Part shown: piece by piece, positions 25,077 to 34,964 of the stretch
Layout of the letters: each line of letters begins with the position of its first letter
Position numbering within the stretch: the first letter of the stretch is position 1
NCBI RefSeq assembly: GCF_029603165.1
Contig: NZ_JAQSVC010000001.1
Coordinates: 682,001-746,000, forward strand
Direction: 5' to 3'
Source: Galbibacter pacificus
Lineage (GTDB): Bacteria; Bacteroidota; Bacteroidia; Flavobacteriales; Flavobacteriaceae
DNA: 64,000 nt
The notes under the pieces: generated by a model
The model's input: only the letters and a program-made list of their open reading frames with translations
What the model was told of the DNA's origin: nothing
The model's database searches: none
Made by a program: the position numbers and the translations under genes

Positions 25077-26270
25077 TTAGTTAACATTTTGGCTATTCCA
25101 CTCCTCCAGAAGTTCTAGAATGGCAGTACAGCCTTCTTCAATTTCTTCATTAGAAATGGTTAATGGCGGTGTAATTCTAACGGCTTTCGGTTCAAAAAGC
25201 AACCAAAATAAAAGGAGTCCTTTTTTCATGCCTTCCAAAACCAGAAAATTAACTATTTCCGGGTCTTCCAGAATGATGGCCAACATTAACCCTTTTCCTC
25301 TAATTCCTTTAATCAAAGGATGTACCAAAAGCGATCGGAAAAGTTTTTCTTTTTCAAGGGTTTGCGGTATTAAGTTGGAACTTGTCAATTCCTGAAGCGT
25401 GGCAAGGGCCGCGGCGGCAATAACGGGGTGTCCGCCAAAGGTGGTGATATGTCCCATTTTGGGAGATTCCTTCAGCAATGCCATCATGTCATGCGAGGCA
25501 GTAAAGGCCCCGACCGGCATCCCGCCTGCCATTCCCTTTCCCATGACCAAAATATCGGGAACTACTTGATAGTTCATAAACCCGAAAAGTTTGCCCGTGC
25601 GGCCAAACCCCGGTTGTATTTCATCCAGGATCAAAAGTGCCCCGACTTCTTCGCAACGTGCCTTAACTTTTTTTAGGTAGCCGTTTTTAGGTTCTATAAA
25701 ACCTGCGCCTCCTTGAATGGTTTCCAAAAGCACTCCTGCGGTGTCCTCGGTTATGTTGTACAGGTCGTTTTCATTGTTGTATTCAATAAACGATATTCCG
25801 GGGAGCAGCGGCCTGTATGCCTGTTTGCGCGGCTCGAAGCCCATAAGGCTCATGGATCCTTGCGTATTGCCGTGATAGGCATGCTTTGCGGCAATAAGTC
25901 CGCTTCTTCCGGTGGCGCGTTTGGCCAGCTTCATGGCCCCTTCGATAGCCTCGGTGCCGGAATTGACCAAATAAGTGGTTTCAAGTGGCCCGGGCAGTGA
26001 TTTTGCAAGCAATTTGCTAAACTCCACAGCGGGTTTCTGTATGTATTCCCCGTAGACCATTACATGCATGTACGAAGCAGCCTGTTTTTGTACGGCTTCC
26101 ACTATTTTTGGGTGGCTATGGCCGAGCGTGTTGGCGGATACCCCGGCCACAAAGTCCAAATATTTTTTATGGGAGACGTCATAAACATAAGTCCCCTTTG
26201 CATGTGAAACTTCAATGCTCAGTGGTGCAGGTCCTGTTTGCGCCTGATATTTTAAGAAGTCTTTTTTCAT
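25077..26270 (-). CDS. Class-III PLP-dependent aminotransferase
   Basis: A 397-residue fold-type I enzyme of the acetylornithine/4-aminobutyrate/ornithine transaminase group. The PLP-binding lysine is Lys245 in LVMGKGMAGGMPVGAF, preceded by the cofactor Asp in LILDEIQPGFGRTGKLF. YLVNSGTEAIEGAMKLAKRATG and HAYHGNTQGSMS are family motifs. The substrate cannot be assigned, and no arginine or GABA genes are nearby. The ATG overlaps the stop of the OstA-like gene upstream by 4 bases (ATGA), an unexpected but tight coupling. Confidence 0.92.
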   Translation of the reverse strand: MKKDFLKYQAQTGPAPLSIEVSHAKGTYVYDVSHKKYLDFVAGVSANTLGHSHPKIVEAVQKQAASYMHVMVYGEYIQKPAVEFSKLLAKSLPGPLETTYLVNSGTEAIEGAMKLAKRATGRSGLIAAKHAYHGNTQGSMSLMGFEPRKQAYRPLLPGISFIEYNNENDLYNITEDTAGVLLETIQGGAGFIEPKNGYLKKVKARCEEVGALLILDEIQPGFGRTGKLFGFMNYQVVPDILVMGKGMAGGMPVGAFTASHDMMALLKESPKMGHITTFGGHPVIAAAALATLQELTSSNLIPQTLEKEKLFRSLLVHPLIKGIRGKGLMLAIILEDPEIVNFLVLEGMKKGLLLFWLLFEPKAVRITPPLTISNEEIEEGCTAILELLEEWNSQNVN

Positions 26271-28072
26271 TTGGAAGGCGTATCTTCTTCTTTTTCTTTG
26301 TTTTGTTCGGGCAAGGTTGCTTTTTTGCTTGGTCGGGCCCTTTTTTGTTGGGGGTCTTTTTGGTCGTCTTCCGGCTTATTCAAGGTTTCTCCGGGGGCCA
26401 AATCAGGGTTATCGATATCTATGGGGTTGTTTACCCCTTTTATTACCGGAAGTACAATGTTGTTGTCTTCTTCACTAAAAAGATCTTCCTTGCTTAAAAT
26501 CATTTCGTCACCGCGCCAATAAAACCCTCTAAATTTCCTTCCGTTTACAGGAAGGTCATCATCTGGGTAGATGGTTCCTTCAACATCGATAAAAGAAGTG
26601 GTGTTGTCAATTTCATTGTTTTCCATAATCATTTGTATGAGTCCACACTTTCGTTTGTCGATCCCCACAAATTCATCTTTGTCGTTCCACAGGAAATAAA
26701 TAAGTTCGGCATTTTTAACAATGTCAACAACCCTTAATTCATTCTCTTCGAACAGCCCATAAAGATATTTTCCTTTAATTTGGTTGTAGCCCTGTTTTAG
26801 GGAGTCTTTAAATTTTATGCCGCTCAGGGAATCTTTTTGGATTATAAATGCATTTTCCCAGACTTTTAAGGAGTCCAGTTTGTCGGTCTTTAAGTCGGAC
26901 AGGATGTGTATACTGTCTCCGGTCATTTGGGTCTGTCCGCTCCAAAGAATGGGACGGAAAGCCGAAATTTTATTTTCGGGGGTACTGGGCGGGATCTTGC
27001 CAATGAGTTGTGCAATGCCGGTTTTTTCATCCGAGTGAATGGAGTCGCATTTGCCGCTAAGGTCGGTTTTGTAAAACCGTGCATCCCTATAGGCACGGAT
27101 AACCCTTTCGTTTTCTTTTCCGGTAACCATCAAAGTGTCTGCGTGGATATACATGGAGTCTTTTTCAAAAACGCTAATGGCCAAGGCTCTTTTTGTAACC
27201 AGCACCGAATCCTTCGCTTTGTATATTTCGGCATAATGGCCCCTTAAAACCCCGTCGTTAACGGTATCTATTACTTTAATGTTGTTGGTAGCCGAAGCAA
27301 ATTCTGTCGCCTTGTCAAAATAGAGGCTGTCGCCATAGATAATCCGTTGGCTATAATCAATGCGGGTATTTTTTAGCCCATACCCGGTCTCTGCAACGGT
27401 ATTGTAATACCCTCTTTCGCAGTACATTTTATAGTCTTCTCCGGTAACAGTGGAAGGCCCGTACATGTATGCATTTTTAGATTTGGTGTAATAATCCATA
27501 CGTGCAGAATTAATAATATAATCGGGATTTGTTATTTTAACGTCGCTTTTAAATTCATATTTATCAATCTCCATATAATAGCGCCCTTTATTGCTTGTTA
27601 AAACATTGGCGCTGTCCTTAACGGTACCAAAATTATCGTAAAACGCCTCTTGGGTATTCCTGTCAAACTCCAATTCTTCCGTGTTTAGTGTCATCGAACT
27701 GTTGCGCAGCTCTACGTTCTCTTTTGCAATGGCAATTTTCGAGGTCCCATCATATTCAATGTATTCGCTGTTCATTTTAATGGAATCGCCCTGTTGGAAG
27801 AAAACGTTTCCATAGGCTTCAATACGGTTTTGTTTTTGGTAATATACGGCCAAATCGCACCAAAGATCTATACCCTGATGCTCAAACTGTACTTGTTGGT
27901 CGTCTTTGCTAAAGATTGAGGCCCCGGGATATTTTTCTTCATCCTTGTTAAAATCCCCACCGTGGACAATGGTAATCTCTTTCTTTTCTTGTGCCGAAAG
28001 TAGTGGGGTGCCAGCTATCAGCATTAAAAATATATATGTTCTTAAAATCTTCAAAAGCTCTGAATTTTGCAT
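26267..28072 (-). CDS. OstA-like / LptA-domain periplasmic protein
   Basis: Likely takes part in lipopolysaccharide transport or outer-membrane assembly. The start at 28072 (MQNSELLKIL) is chosen because it gives a good signal peptide ending LLSAQ; an open frame runs 27 codons further upstream without that property. The mature protein of about 575 residues is made of OstA/LptA-type beta-jellyroll strands (for example YGNVFFQQGDSIKMNSEYIEYDG and AKENVELRNSSMTLNTEELEFD spaced along residues 80-300). The C-terminal 60 residues are Pro/Lys/Glu/Asp-rich and probably disordered. It is far longer than classic LptA. It is coupled to the aminotransferase. Confidence 0.85.
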   Translation of the reverse strand: MQNSELLKILRTYIFLMLIAGTPLLSAQEKKEITIVHGGDFNKDEEKYPGASIFSKDDQQVQFEHQGIDLWCDLAVYYQKQNRIEAYGNVFFQQGDSIKMNSEYIEYDGTSKIAIAKENVELRNSSMTLNTEELEFDRNTQEAFYDNFGTVKDSANVLTSNKGRYYMEIDKYEFKSDVKITNPDYIINSARMDYYTKSKNAYMYGPSTVTGEDYKMYCERGYYNTVAETGYGLKNTRIDYSQRIIYGDSLYFDKATEFASATNNIKVIDTVNDGVLRGHYAEIYKAKDSVLVTKRALAISVFEKDSMYIHADTLMVTGKENERVIRAYRDARFYKTDLSGKCDSIHSDEKTGIAQLIGKIPPSTPENKISAFRPILWSGQTQMTGDSIHILSDLKTDKLDSLKVWENAFIIQKDSLSGIKFKDSLKQGYNQIKGKYLYGLFEENELRVVDIVKNAELIYFLWNDKDEFVGIDKRKCGLIQMIMENNEIDNTTSFIDVEGTIYPDDDLPVNGRKFRGFYWRGDEMILSKEDLFSEEDNNIVLPVIKGVNNPIDIDNPDLAPGETLNKPEDDQKDPQQKRARPSKKATLPEQNKEKEEDTPSK

Positions 28073-28439
28073 CAAAAATAAAGCTTTTTCAGTTAGTTGA
28101 TGATTTGTTGGGAAGAATTTATAAAAATGAAATTTTTTGAATGATAATAGCAAATGCCACTTCTTCTTATGAATTTTTTATAGTATAAAATCAAGCAGGT
28201 AAAGACTACTATAACCAAATGTAGAAGATGTTATAAATCTACTCATTCTATGGGGAAATGTGACAATATATCAAATCGACAATTTAAGGACGTCAAAATA
28301 AAAAAACTGATAATTTTTAGGTGTTTGAATTAAAACTTTAAAAATAATTATCATTTTGGCTGAAAACTATAAAATATCTTCAATGATTTAACTTTTTCTT
28401 TTATAAGTTAGTCCCTGCTAATCTCAAACTATATTAACA
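28073..28439. promoter_or_regulatory. Divergent intergenic region between OstA-like and SusC genes
   Basis: A 367-base AT-rich region. A TTTG at 28324-28327 followed 23 bases later by TATCATTTTG (28349-28358) resembles a -33/-7 pair, but the -7 element has two extra bases. I see no riboswitch, long palindrome or small gene. Confidence 0.3.
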
Positions 28440-31400
28440 ATGAAAATTAAATTACGTGTATTTTTAATGCTGATGCTAGCATTAATTGTGCAATTTACAT
28501 TTGCGCAAGAAAAAACCGTAACAGGGACGATTACCGATCAAGACGGATTACCGTTACCTGGAGCGAATGTTGTAGTCAAGGGCACCGCCAATGGTGCCCA
28601 AACTAATTTTGATGGGGTGTACTCCATCTTGGCCAGCGTAGGAGATGTTCTGGTGTTCTCTTATGTCGGTCAAAAACCGGAAGAACGTACCGTAGGTGCT
28701 TCTAACGTAATAGACCTTGTACTGGAACAGGACGCACAGGCATTGGCCGAAGTGGTTGTGACCGGGCAGGGGATTAGAAGGGAGAAAAAGGCACTTGGTT
28801 TCTCTCAGCAATCGGTGGAGGGCGACCAATTGGTGCAGGCCCGGGAAACTGATGTAAACAACGCACTGGCCGGCCGTGTTTCGGGTATTCAGGTAGTGGG
28901 AAACAGTAGTTCGACTTTTGGGGAATCAAGGGTGAGGCTTCGTGGAAACGATGATCTGCTTTATGTGGTGGATGGCGTTAGAATTAATAATTCCAGCGAT
29001 ATAAATACCGATAATATTGCGGAAATGTCGGTGTTGAAAGGTGCTTCGGCAACGGCCATTTATGGTCCCGAGGGAAGGAATGGGGTCATCATTATTACCA
29101 GTAAATCAGGCACCGTGGGTGCAGCAAAGGTTGAAGTGAATTATTCCGTAGGACTTAGTTCTGTATCTGCTTTACCGGAGTATCAAAATGAATACGGCGG
29201 CGGTTATAGTCAGACATTTAATGTTTTTCATTACGACCCCGCACAGGATCCTGCTTCATGGGCTTCTTTTGAGGGACAGCTTTACCCGGATTTTTGGGCC
29301 GATGAAAGCTGGGGACCCAGACTTGACGGGCAAATGGTCCGTCATTGGGACAGCTGGATACCCGGCACCCCAGAATTTGGAGAACTTCGCCCTTGGACAC
29401 AATCCCCGAACGATGTACGCAGTTTCTACGATTCTGCACTTACCAATAATACCACGGTTTCTTTTTCAAAAGCCGGGGAAGATTACAATGTAATGAGCAC
29501 CATTTCTTATGTAGACCAGAACGGGGTCATCCCTAATTCCAGTAACAAATACACCAAAGTAGCTTTTAATGCTTTTTACAATGTTACGGAGAAATTAAAA
29601 TTTGTTGCCAATATCAATATAGAAGACAGGGACCGGGTTAACAATCCCGATCAGGGATATGGGAACTTAGGGTCTAATTTTAATCAATGGTGGCAACGAC
29701 AGCTCGATTTTACCAGACTGCGTGATTATATGAGAAACAATCAGGCAGTTTCATGGAACATCCGGGGGCCAAGAGATGCCAGGCCCTTGTATTGGGATTC
29801 CCCTTATTTTCATTCTTATGAAAATGAAAAACACGATTATAAAAACTCTTATTTTGGTAAAGTAGGGATTGTCTATGAAATTACGGACGACCTTGAATTT
29901 ACCTTCGATGTAAGAAGGACCTTTTACTCTTATCTGGAAGACGACCGCGGAACGACCATCAGCCTGTTGGATCCCGCTTTTTACCTAGAAGAACATAGAA
30001 GGGAGGAGAGACAGGATTTCTTTGGGATGCTAAATTACCACAAACGTTTGTTTAATGACGATCTGGATGTAGATGTTGTTGTTGGCGGTGAAAAAGTAGA
30101 GGAAGACTACAGAAGGTTATACAGTACGACCAATGGCGACCTCACGATTCCTGATTTTTATAATTTGGCCGGTTCTCAAGATCCCGTTACGGCCGAGAAC
30201 GAGATAGGAAAGGAAAAGAGAAATGCCATGTTTGCAAAAGCTTCCCTAGGGTACAAAAGCCTTCTTTATTTGGATGGTTCTTACAGATTGGACTGGTCTT
30301 CCACAGCGAGGGACGACGATAACCGGGTGGATACTTACGGAGGGTCCCTAAGTTTTCTTCTACATGAAATCCTTCCTAAAAACGATGTGCTGACTTTTGC
30401 AAAGCTGCGGACGGGTTATGCCAGTGCTCCTTTTTTTCCAGATCGGTATCTTACCAGGAATGTTTATGATGTAAATCCTTTGTATCAAGGAAACGGGCGG
30501 TTGTCGGTTTCCAATGTTCAGGAAAACCCCATTTTAAAAGGAGGTACCAGGGACGAGTTTGAAGTAGGTGCCGAATTGCAGTTTTTTAGAAATAGGCTTT
30601 CGTTGGATCTGACTTATTATAACAGGATAGACAAAGACCTTCCTATTAATGTGCCTTTGGACGGCGCCACGGGATATTCTGATATTACGGTCAATAGCGG
30701 TAAGCAAACGACCAATGGTATTGAGGTGGCCCTGACAGGGGATATTATTGACGGCGAAGATGTAACCTGGACACTTGGAGCAAATTTTGCCACGTTGAAG
30801 AGGGAAGTCAATGAGCTTTATCCCGGGATTGATGCCAGGGATTTAAGCGATTATGGATCTAGTATACGCTTACAGGAACGAGTAGGGCAGGAATATGGAT
30901 TGTTCTACGGAACTGGTTATGCCACCGATGAAAATGGCAATATTCTCTTTACGGAAAACGATGGGAATTATTACTACAGTATTCAACAAAATAAATATTT
31001 GGGGTCTTTGTTGCCAGATTATACCGGGGGTATCTTCTCTAATTTCAGATACAAAAATGTATCCTTAAACCTTGGGTTTGATTTTCAAAAAGGTGGGAAG
31101 TACTATTCCAGGACAGAGCGCTATTTCGATCATTCGGGGCTTTCGGCCAAGACAGCTGGACTTAACGATCTAGGAAACCCTAAAAGGGATCCAATTTCTC
31201 AAGGTGGGGGAGAGCATATAGTTGGGGTACTGCAAACGGGAATCGATGAATCGGGAAACCCCATTAGCGATGGAACAGTGGTTGACGCCTATGTAGACCC
31301 ACAGGTGCTCTATAATTCAGGGAACCTTGGTGCGATTTATGAAAACAACCTCCACGATGCAACATATATCAAGTTAAGGACCATTCGGTTGAAATATGAC

Positions 31401-31601
31401 TTCAACAAGGAATTACTTGAAAAAATAAGCCTGTCAAGCGCATCCATAAGCCTTTATGCCAACAATGTTTGGTTGATTTATGCCGATGAACCTTGGATAG
31501 ACCCTTCGGAACTGGAAAAGAGAAACGATATCAACTGGGCAGAAGGTGGAACTTTACCAATGACCCGGACCGTAGGTTTAAACCTGAATTTAACTTTCTA
31601 A
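28440..31601 (+). CDS. SusC/RagA family TonB-linked outer membrane protein
   Basis: A 1053-residue TonB-dependent transporter of the SusC class. It has a signal peptide (residues 1-22, ending FTFAQ), a CarboxypepD_reg-like domain (about 26-105; TGTITDQDGLPLPGANVVVKGT), the plug domain (about 120-220) with the SusC signature LRGNDDLLYVVDGV and NGVIIITSKSG, then a beta barrel ending in an aromatic residue (LNLTF). It forms a pair with the SusD-like gene 6 bases downstream. The substrate is unknown: there is no glycoside hydrolase, sulfatase, peptidase or regulator next to the pair. Confidence 0.96.
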   Translation: MKIKLRVFLMLMLALIVQFTFAQEKTVTGTITDQDGLPLPGANVVVKGTANGAQTNFDGVYSILASVGDVLVFSYVGQKPEERTVGASNVIDLVLEQDAQALAEVVVTGQGIRREKKALGFSQQSVEGDQLVQARETDVNNALAGRVSGIQVVGNSSSTFGESRVRLRGNDDLLYVVDGVRINNSSDINTDNIAEMSVLKGASATAIYGPEGRNGVIIITSKSGTVGAAKVEVNYSVGLSSVSALPEYQNEYGGGYSQTFNVFHYDPAQDPASWASFEGQLYPDFWADESWGPRLDGQMVRHWDSWIPGTPEFGELRPWTQSPNDVRSFYDSALTNNTTVSFSKAGEDYNVMSTISYVDQNGVIPNSSNKYTKVAFNAFYNVTEKLKFVANINIEDRDRVNNPDQGYGNLGSNFNQWWQRQLDFTRLRDYMRNNQAVSWNIRGPRDARPLYWDSPYFHSYENEKHDYKNSYFGKVGIVYEITDDLEFTFDVRRTFYSYLEDDRGTTISLLDPAFYLEEHRREERQDFFGMLNYHKRLFNDDLDVDVVVGGEKVEEDYRRLYSTTNGDLTIPDFYNLAGSQDPVTAENEIGKEKRNAMFAKASLGYKSLLYLDGSYRLDWSSTARDDDNRVDTYGGSLSFLLHEILPKNDVLTFAKLRTGYASAPFFPDRYLTRNVYDVNPLYQGNGRLSVSNVQENPILKGGTRDEFEVGAELQFFRNRLSLDLTYYNRIDKDLPINVPLDGATGYSDITVNSGKQTTNGIEVALTGDIIDGEDVTWTLGANFATLKREVNELYPGIDARDLSDYGSSIRLQERVGQEYGLFYGTGYATDENGNILFTENDGNYYYSIQQNKYLGSLLPDYTGGIFSNFRYKNVSLNLGFDFQKGGKYYSRTERYFDHSGLSAKTAGLNDLGNPKRDPISQGGGEHIVGVLQTGIDESGNPISDGTVVDAYVDPQVLYNSGNLGAIYENNLHDATYIKLRTIRLKYDFNKELLEKISLSSASISLYANNVWLIYADEPWIDPSELEKRNDINWAEGGTLPMTRTVGLNLNLTF

Positions 31602-31607
31602 AAAATA

Positions 31608-33065
31608 ATGATGATGAATACGATAATAAAACATATAAAAATAGTGGCATGTATAACTGTATTGTGCAGTTCGTGTAATACTATTGATTATGACGATACC
31701 AATGATAACCCCAACGGGCCGACCGACGCGGTGACCTCGCAATTGCTTACCAATGCCTTATCGAGCATCCCGGATATTGTAGTCGATGAAACACCCATAT
31801 TGTATATGCAGCACATTACCGAAGGGCAATACCCGGGTTCATCAAGATATTCTGGGCTAACCTATAGTTACGACAGCTGGTATACGGGGCCGTTACAGGA
31901 TTTAAATGAAATTATAGCCATCAACAGCAATCCGGAAATTGCCGAAGATTATGCCATTTACGGTGCAAATGCAAACCAAATTGCAACAGCCAAAACCATT
32001 AGGGCCTATTTTCTGCAATATATGACAGATCGTTGGGGGGCACTCCCTTGGTCCGAAGCGTTTATGGGAATAGAAAACCCGCAACCAAAATTTGATACGC
32101 AGGAAAGCCTTTACGATTTTATGTTTGCAGAAATTGAAGATGTATTATCCTTAATAGACCATAGTGCTTCGGGGCCTAGTGGCGATATTTTATTTGATGG
32201 CGATATGGACAGGTGGGAGGCCTTTGCCAATAATTTAAAAATGACAATGGCATTGAGGATTTCTCATGTAAACCCTTCCCTGGCAAAAACAAAATTTGAA
32301 GAAGCAGTGGCTTCCGGTCTTTTGGTAACTTCTAATGATGATAACATTGAGTACCATTACGGTACCGATGATGCCAGTGATAGCCCGTGGATGGATAACT
32401 TCAGGACAAGGGAGGATTACATCCTTTCCCGGACCATGGTAGAATCACTTAGGGAAAATTTAGATCCCAGACTGTTTGAATATGCCGCCCCGGCAAGAGA
32501 TAGTGTTTCGACCGTAACAAACTTTCCTGATGCCATTGATGCTGGATATGTTGGCGCCCCCAATGGAAATGTAAACGGGAATGTTCCCAGCTATTCTTTT
32601 ATTAACAATGAAATTATTTACACACCGGATTATCCTTCACCAATCTATACGGCAGCTCAAATAAAATTTGCCATGGCCGAAGCGGCCGTAAATGGTTGGG
32701 ATGTTGGTGGAGGTGATGCCGCTACCTTATATGAAGAGGCCGTTACCGCTTCTATGGAATATTGGGGGGTTGCCACTGAAGATATTACAGAATATATCGC
32801 GGCACATCCTTATGGGGGGATCGAGGACATTGCTTATGAAAAATGGGTGGCATTATATTTGAACGGCCCCGAGGCCTGGGCCGAATGGCGAAGGTTGGAT
32901 GCGCCTGCTTTGGTACCTTCCTCCTATGCAAATGACCCGAGGATTCCTGTAAGGCATGCATATGATGCCTCTATTGCAGATAATAATGCTGCCAATTATG
33001 CTGATATGATATCGTTTCAAGGTCCAGATAATTTGCACACCAGGTTATGGTGGGATATACACTAA
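31608..33065 (+). CDS. SusD/RagB-like outer membrane lipoprotein (SusD-like_2 type)
   Basis: A 485-residue surface lipoprotein that would cap the SusC barrel and bind its ligand. The signal peptide ends in the lipobox-like CSSC (Cys23), followed by an acidic stretch (DYDDTNDNP) of the kind that sends lipoproteins to the surface. NPNGPTDAVTSQLLTNAL is typical of the SusD-like_2 family, as are KTIRAYFLQYMTDRWGALPW and the late EKWVALYLNGPEAWAEWRR. A second ATG 6 bases in is an equally good start. A strong terminator follows at 33117. Confidence 0.95.
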   Translation: MMMNTIIKHIKIVACITVLCSSCNTIDYDDTNDNPNGPTDAVTSQLLTNALSSIPDIVVDETPILYMQHITEGQYPGSSRYSGLTYSYDSWYTGPLQDLNEIIAINSNPEIAEDYAIYGANANQIATAKTIRAYFLQYMTDRWGALPWSEAFMGIENPQPKFDTQESLYDFMFAEIEDVLSLIDHSASGPSGDILFDGDMDRWEAFANNLKMTMALRISHVNPSLAKTKFEEAVASGLLVTSNDDNIEYHYGTDDASDSPWMDNFRTREDYILSRTMVESLRENLDPRLFEYAAPARDSVSTVTNFPDAIDAGYVGAPNGNVNGNVPSYSFINNEIIYTPDYPSPIYTAAQIKFAMAEAAVNGWDVGGGDAATLYEEAVTASMEYWGVATEDITEYIAAHPYGGIEDIAYEKWVALYLNGPEAWAEWRRLDAPALVPSSYANDPRIPVRHAYDASIADNNAANYADMISFQGPDNLHTRLWWDIH

Positions 33066-33116
33066 AAATGTTTGTGGACCTTTATAAATTTATTTTATTA
33101 GCTAACCATTAACATC

Positions 33117-33148
33117 AAAGCCGATCTATGATCGGCTTTGTTTTTTTT
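33117..33148 (+). terminator. Rho-independent terminator of the susCD unit
   Basis: A perfect 10-bp stem, AAAGCCGATC (33117-33126), loop TAT, GATCGGCTTT (33130-33139), then G and eight T. It is 52 bases after the SusD-like stop. The T-run is on the plus strand only, so it does not serve purA. Confidence 0.93.
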
Positions 33149-33189
33149 GGTTGAAAAACAATTTGTTTTTCTATGTCCTTTCTAATTAT

Positions 33190-34461
33190 TTATCTGTGGA
33201 TCGTTTGTGTTCTGTCCGGTCCCACTGAAACAATTTTTATGGGCACGTTCAATTCTTTTTCCAAAAATTCAATATAGTCGTTCAATGCTTTCGGAAATTG
33301 ACCGGCTGCATCCAATTGGGTCAGGTCCTTGTCCCAGCCTTTTATTTCGGTGTAGACAGGCGTTACGTTTTCTTCTTCTATATTATAGGGCAGGTGTTGA
33401 ATGGTCTCCCCCTTGTATTTGTAGGCAGTGCATATTTTTAATGTTTTAAACCCGCTTAAAACGTCGGCCTTCATCATCATGAGCTGCGTAACCCCGTTTA
33501 CCTGAACGGCATACTTTAAGGCTACCAGATCCAACCATCCACAGCGTCTGGGCCTTCCGGTTACGGCACCGAACTCGTTTCCTATTTTGGCCATTTTCTC
33601 ACCATCGCCATCAAATAGTTCAGTGGGGAAGGGACCGCTTCCCACGCGGGTGGTATACGCCTTAAAAATACCAAATACTTCACCGATCTTGTTCGGGGCC
33701 ACGCCAAGTCCGGTACAGGCGCCCGCGGCGGTCGTGTTGGAAGAGGTTACAAAGGGATAGGTGCCAAAATCGATGTCCAGTAAGGAGCCCTGTGCGCCTT
33801 CGGCCAAAATGGTCTTATTGTTTTTAAGCGACTGGTTTAAAAATTCCTCACTGTCGATAAAGGTAAGTTCCTTAAGTGTGGCAACCGATTCAAAAAATTC
33901 TTTTTCAAGTTCTTCCAAATCGTATTGTACATCAACGTTGTAAAAATTGATCATGGCCTCGTGCTTGTCTGCCAGTGCCCTGTAGCGTTCTTTAAAATCG
34001 TCCAGCTCCAGATCGCCGATACGCAATCCGTTCCTGCCGGTCTTGTCCATATATGTAGGACCGATCCCCTTTAGGGTGGAACCAATTTTAGCCTTTCCTT
34101 TGGAGGCTTCCGAAGCGGCATCCAGCAAGCGGTGGGTTGGCAATATTAAATGTGCTTTTCGCGATAGGATCAGTTTCTTTTTATAATCAATGCCAAATTG
34201 GTGTAAACCTTCCAGTTCTTTAACAAAAACTACAGGGTCTATTACAACGCCGTTGCCGATTACATTGATGGAGTTCTCATGAAAAATACCAGAGGGAATT
34301 GTTCTCAATACGTGTTTGATGCCGTCGAATTCAAGTGTATGGCCTGCATTTGGACCGCCTTGGAAACGTGCAATAATATCATAATCTTTGGTGAGGACAT
34401 CTACGATTTTACCTTTTCCTTCGTCTCCCCATTGTAAACCTAGTAGTAAATCTACTGCCAT
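33190..34461 (-). CDS. purA: Adenylosuccinate synthetase
   Basis: Converts IMP and aspartate to adenylosuccinate with GTP, the committed step to AMP. The 423-residue protein has the N-terminal P-loop-like LLLGLQWGDEGKGKIVDVL, GGPNAGHT, STLKGIGPTYMDKTGRNGLR, LAEGAQGSLLDIDFGTYPFVTSSN and TRVGSGPFPTEL. Length and motifs match the family. It is 18 bases downstream of the Fur-family gene and in the same direction as RelA/SpoT. (p)ppGpp is a known inhibitor of PurA in other bacteria, so the neighbourhood is functionally meaningful. Confidence 0.98.
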   Translation of the reverse strand: MAVDLLLGLQWGDEGKGKIVDVLTKDYDIIARFQGGPNAGHTLEFDGIKHVLRTIPSGIFHENSINVIGNGVVIDPVVFVKELEGLHQFGIDYKKKLILSRKAHLILPTHRLLDAASEASKGKAKIGSTLKGIGPTYMDKTGRNGLRIGDLELDDFKERYRALADKHEAMINFYNVDVQYDLEELEKEFFESVATLKELTFIDSEEFLNQSLKNNKTILAEGAQGSLLDIDFGTYPFVTSSNTTAAGACTGLGVAPNKIGEVFGIFKAYTTRVGSGPFPTELFDGDGEKMAKIGNEFGAVTGRPRRCGWLDLVALKYAVQVNGVTQLMMMKADVLSGFKTLKICTAYKYKGETIQHLPYNIEEENVTPVYTEIKGWDKDLTQLDAAGQFPKALNDYIEFLEKELNVPIKIVSVGPDRTQTIHR

Positions 34462-34479
34462 TGTAATTAAATAAGATGA

Positions 34480-34929
34480 TTAGCTTTTTTCGTTCTTGGT
34501 ACCGTAAAAGTACAACGAATGATTTTGAATTTTTATGTCGAAAACTTCTTCGATCGTTTTTTTGATGTTCTGTATCCTTGGATCGCAAAACTCCATTACC
34601 TCCCCGGTATCCGTTAAAATAACATGGTCGTGCTGTTTATCAAAATACGATTTTTCGTAATGGGCCTGATTTTGACCGAATTGGTGTTTTCTGACCAGTC
34701 CGCATTCCAAGAGAAGTTCTATGGTATTATAAAGCGTAGCACGGCTTACACGATAGTTCTTGTTCTTCATTTTTATATAGAGCGATTCTATATCGAAATG
34801 TTCCTTGTTATCGTATATTTCTTGCAGTATAGCATACCGTTCAGGAGTTTTCCTGTGCTTGTGTTCTTCCAAGAATTTGGTGAACACGTTTTTAACGATT
34901 TCCTGGTTTTTGTCGTTCGCCATGATCAA
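34480..34929 (-). CDS. Fur-family transcriptional regulator
   Basis: A 149-residue winged-helix repressor. The HTH region is around residues 25-85 ([36 protein letters not shown]), and the dimer/metal domain includes [21 protein letters not shown]. Regulatory-site histidines (HDH) are present, but both CxxC pairs that form the structural zinc site in many Fur proteins are missing: the position of the first pair reads ILTD. A second possible start, MANDKNQ, is 6 bases in. It lies 35 bases from the RelA/SpoT stop and 18 bases before purA. The metal or peroxide specificity (Fur, Zur or PerR) cannot be decided. Confidence 0.9.
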   Translation of the reverse strand: MIMANDKNQEIVKNVFTKFLEEHKHRKTPERYAILQEIYDNKEHFDIESLYIKMKNKNYRVSRATLYNTIELLLECGLVRKHQFGQNQAHYEKSYFDKQHDHVILTDTGEVMEFCDPRIQNIKKTIEEVFDIKIQNHSLYFYGTKNEKS

Positions 34930-34964
34930 TTCTACGAATTAGATTACAAATGTAGTATTTAAAA

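Noticed and set aside
28440-33065. Full polysaccharide utilisation locus
   Set aside because: Only the SusC/SusD pair is present; neighbours on both sides are core genes and no carbohydrate-active enzyme is nearby.
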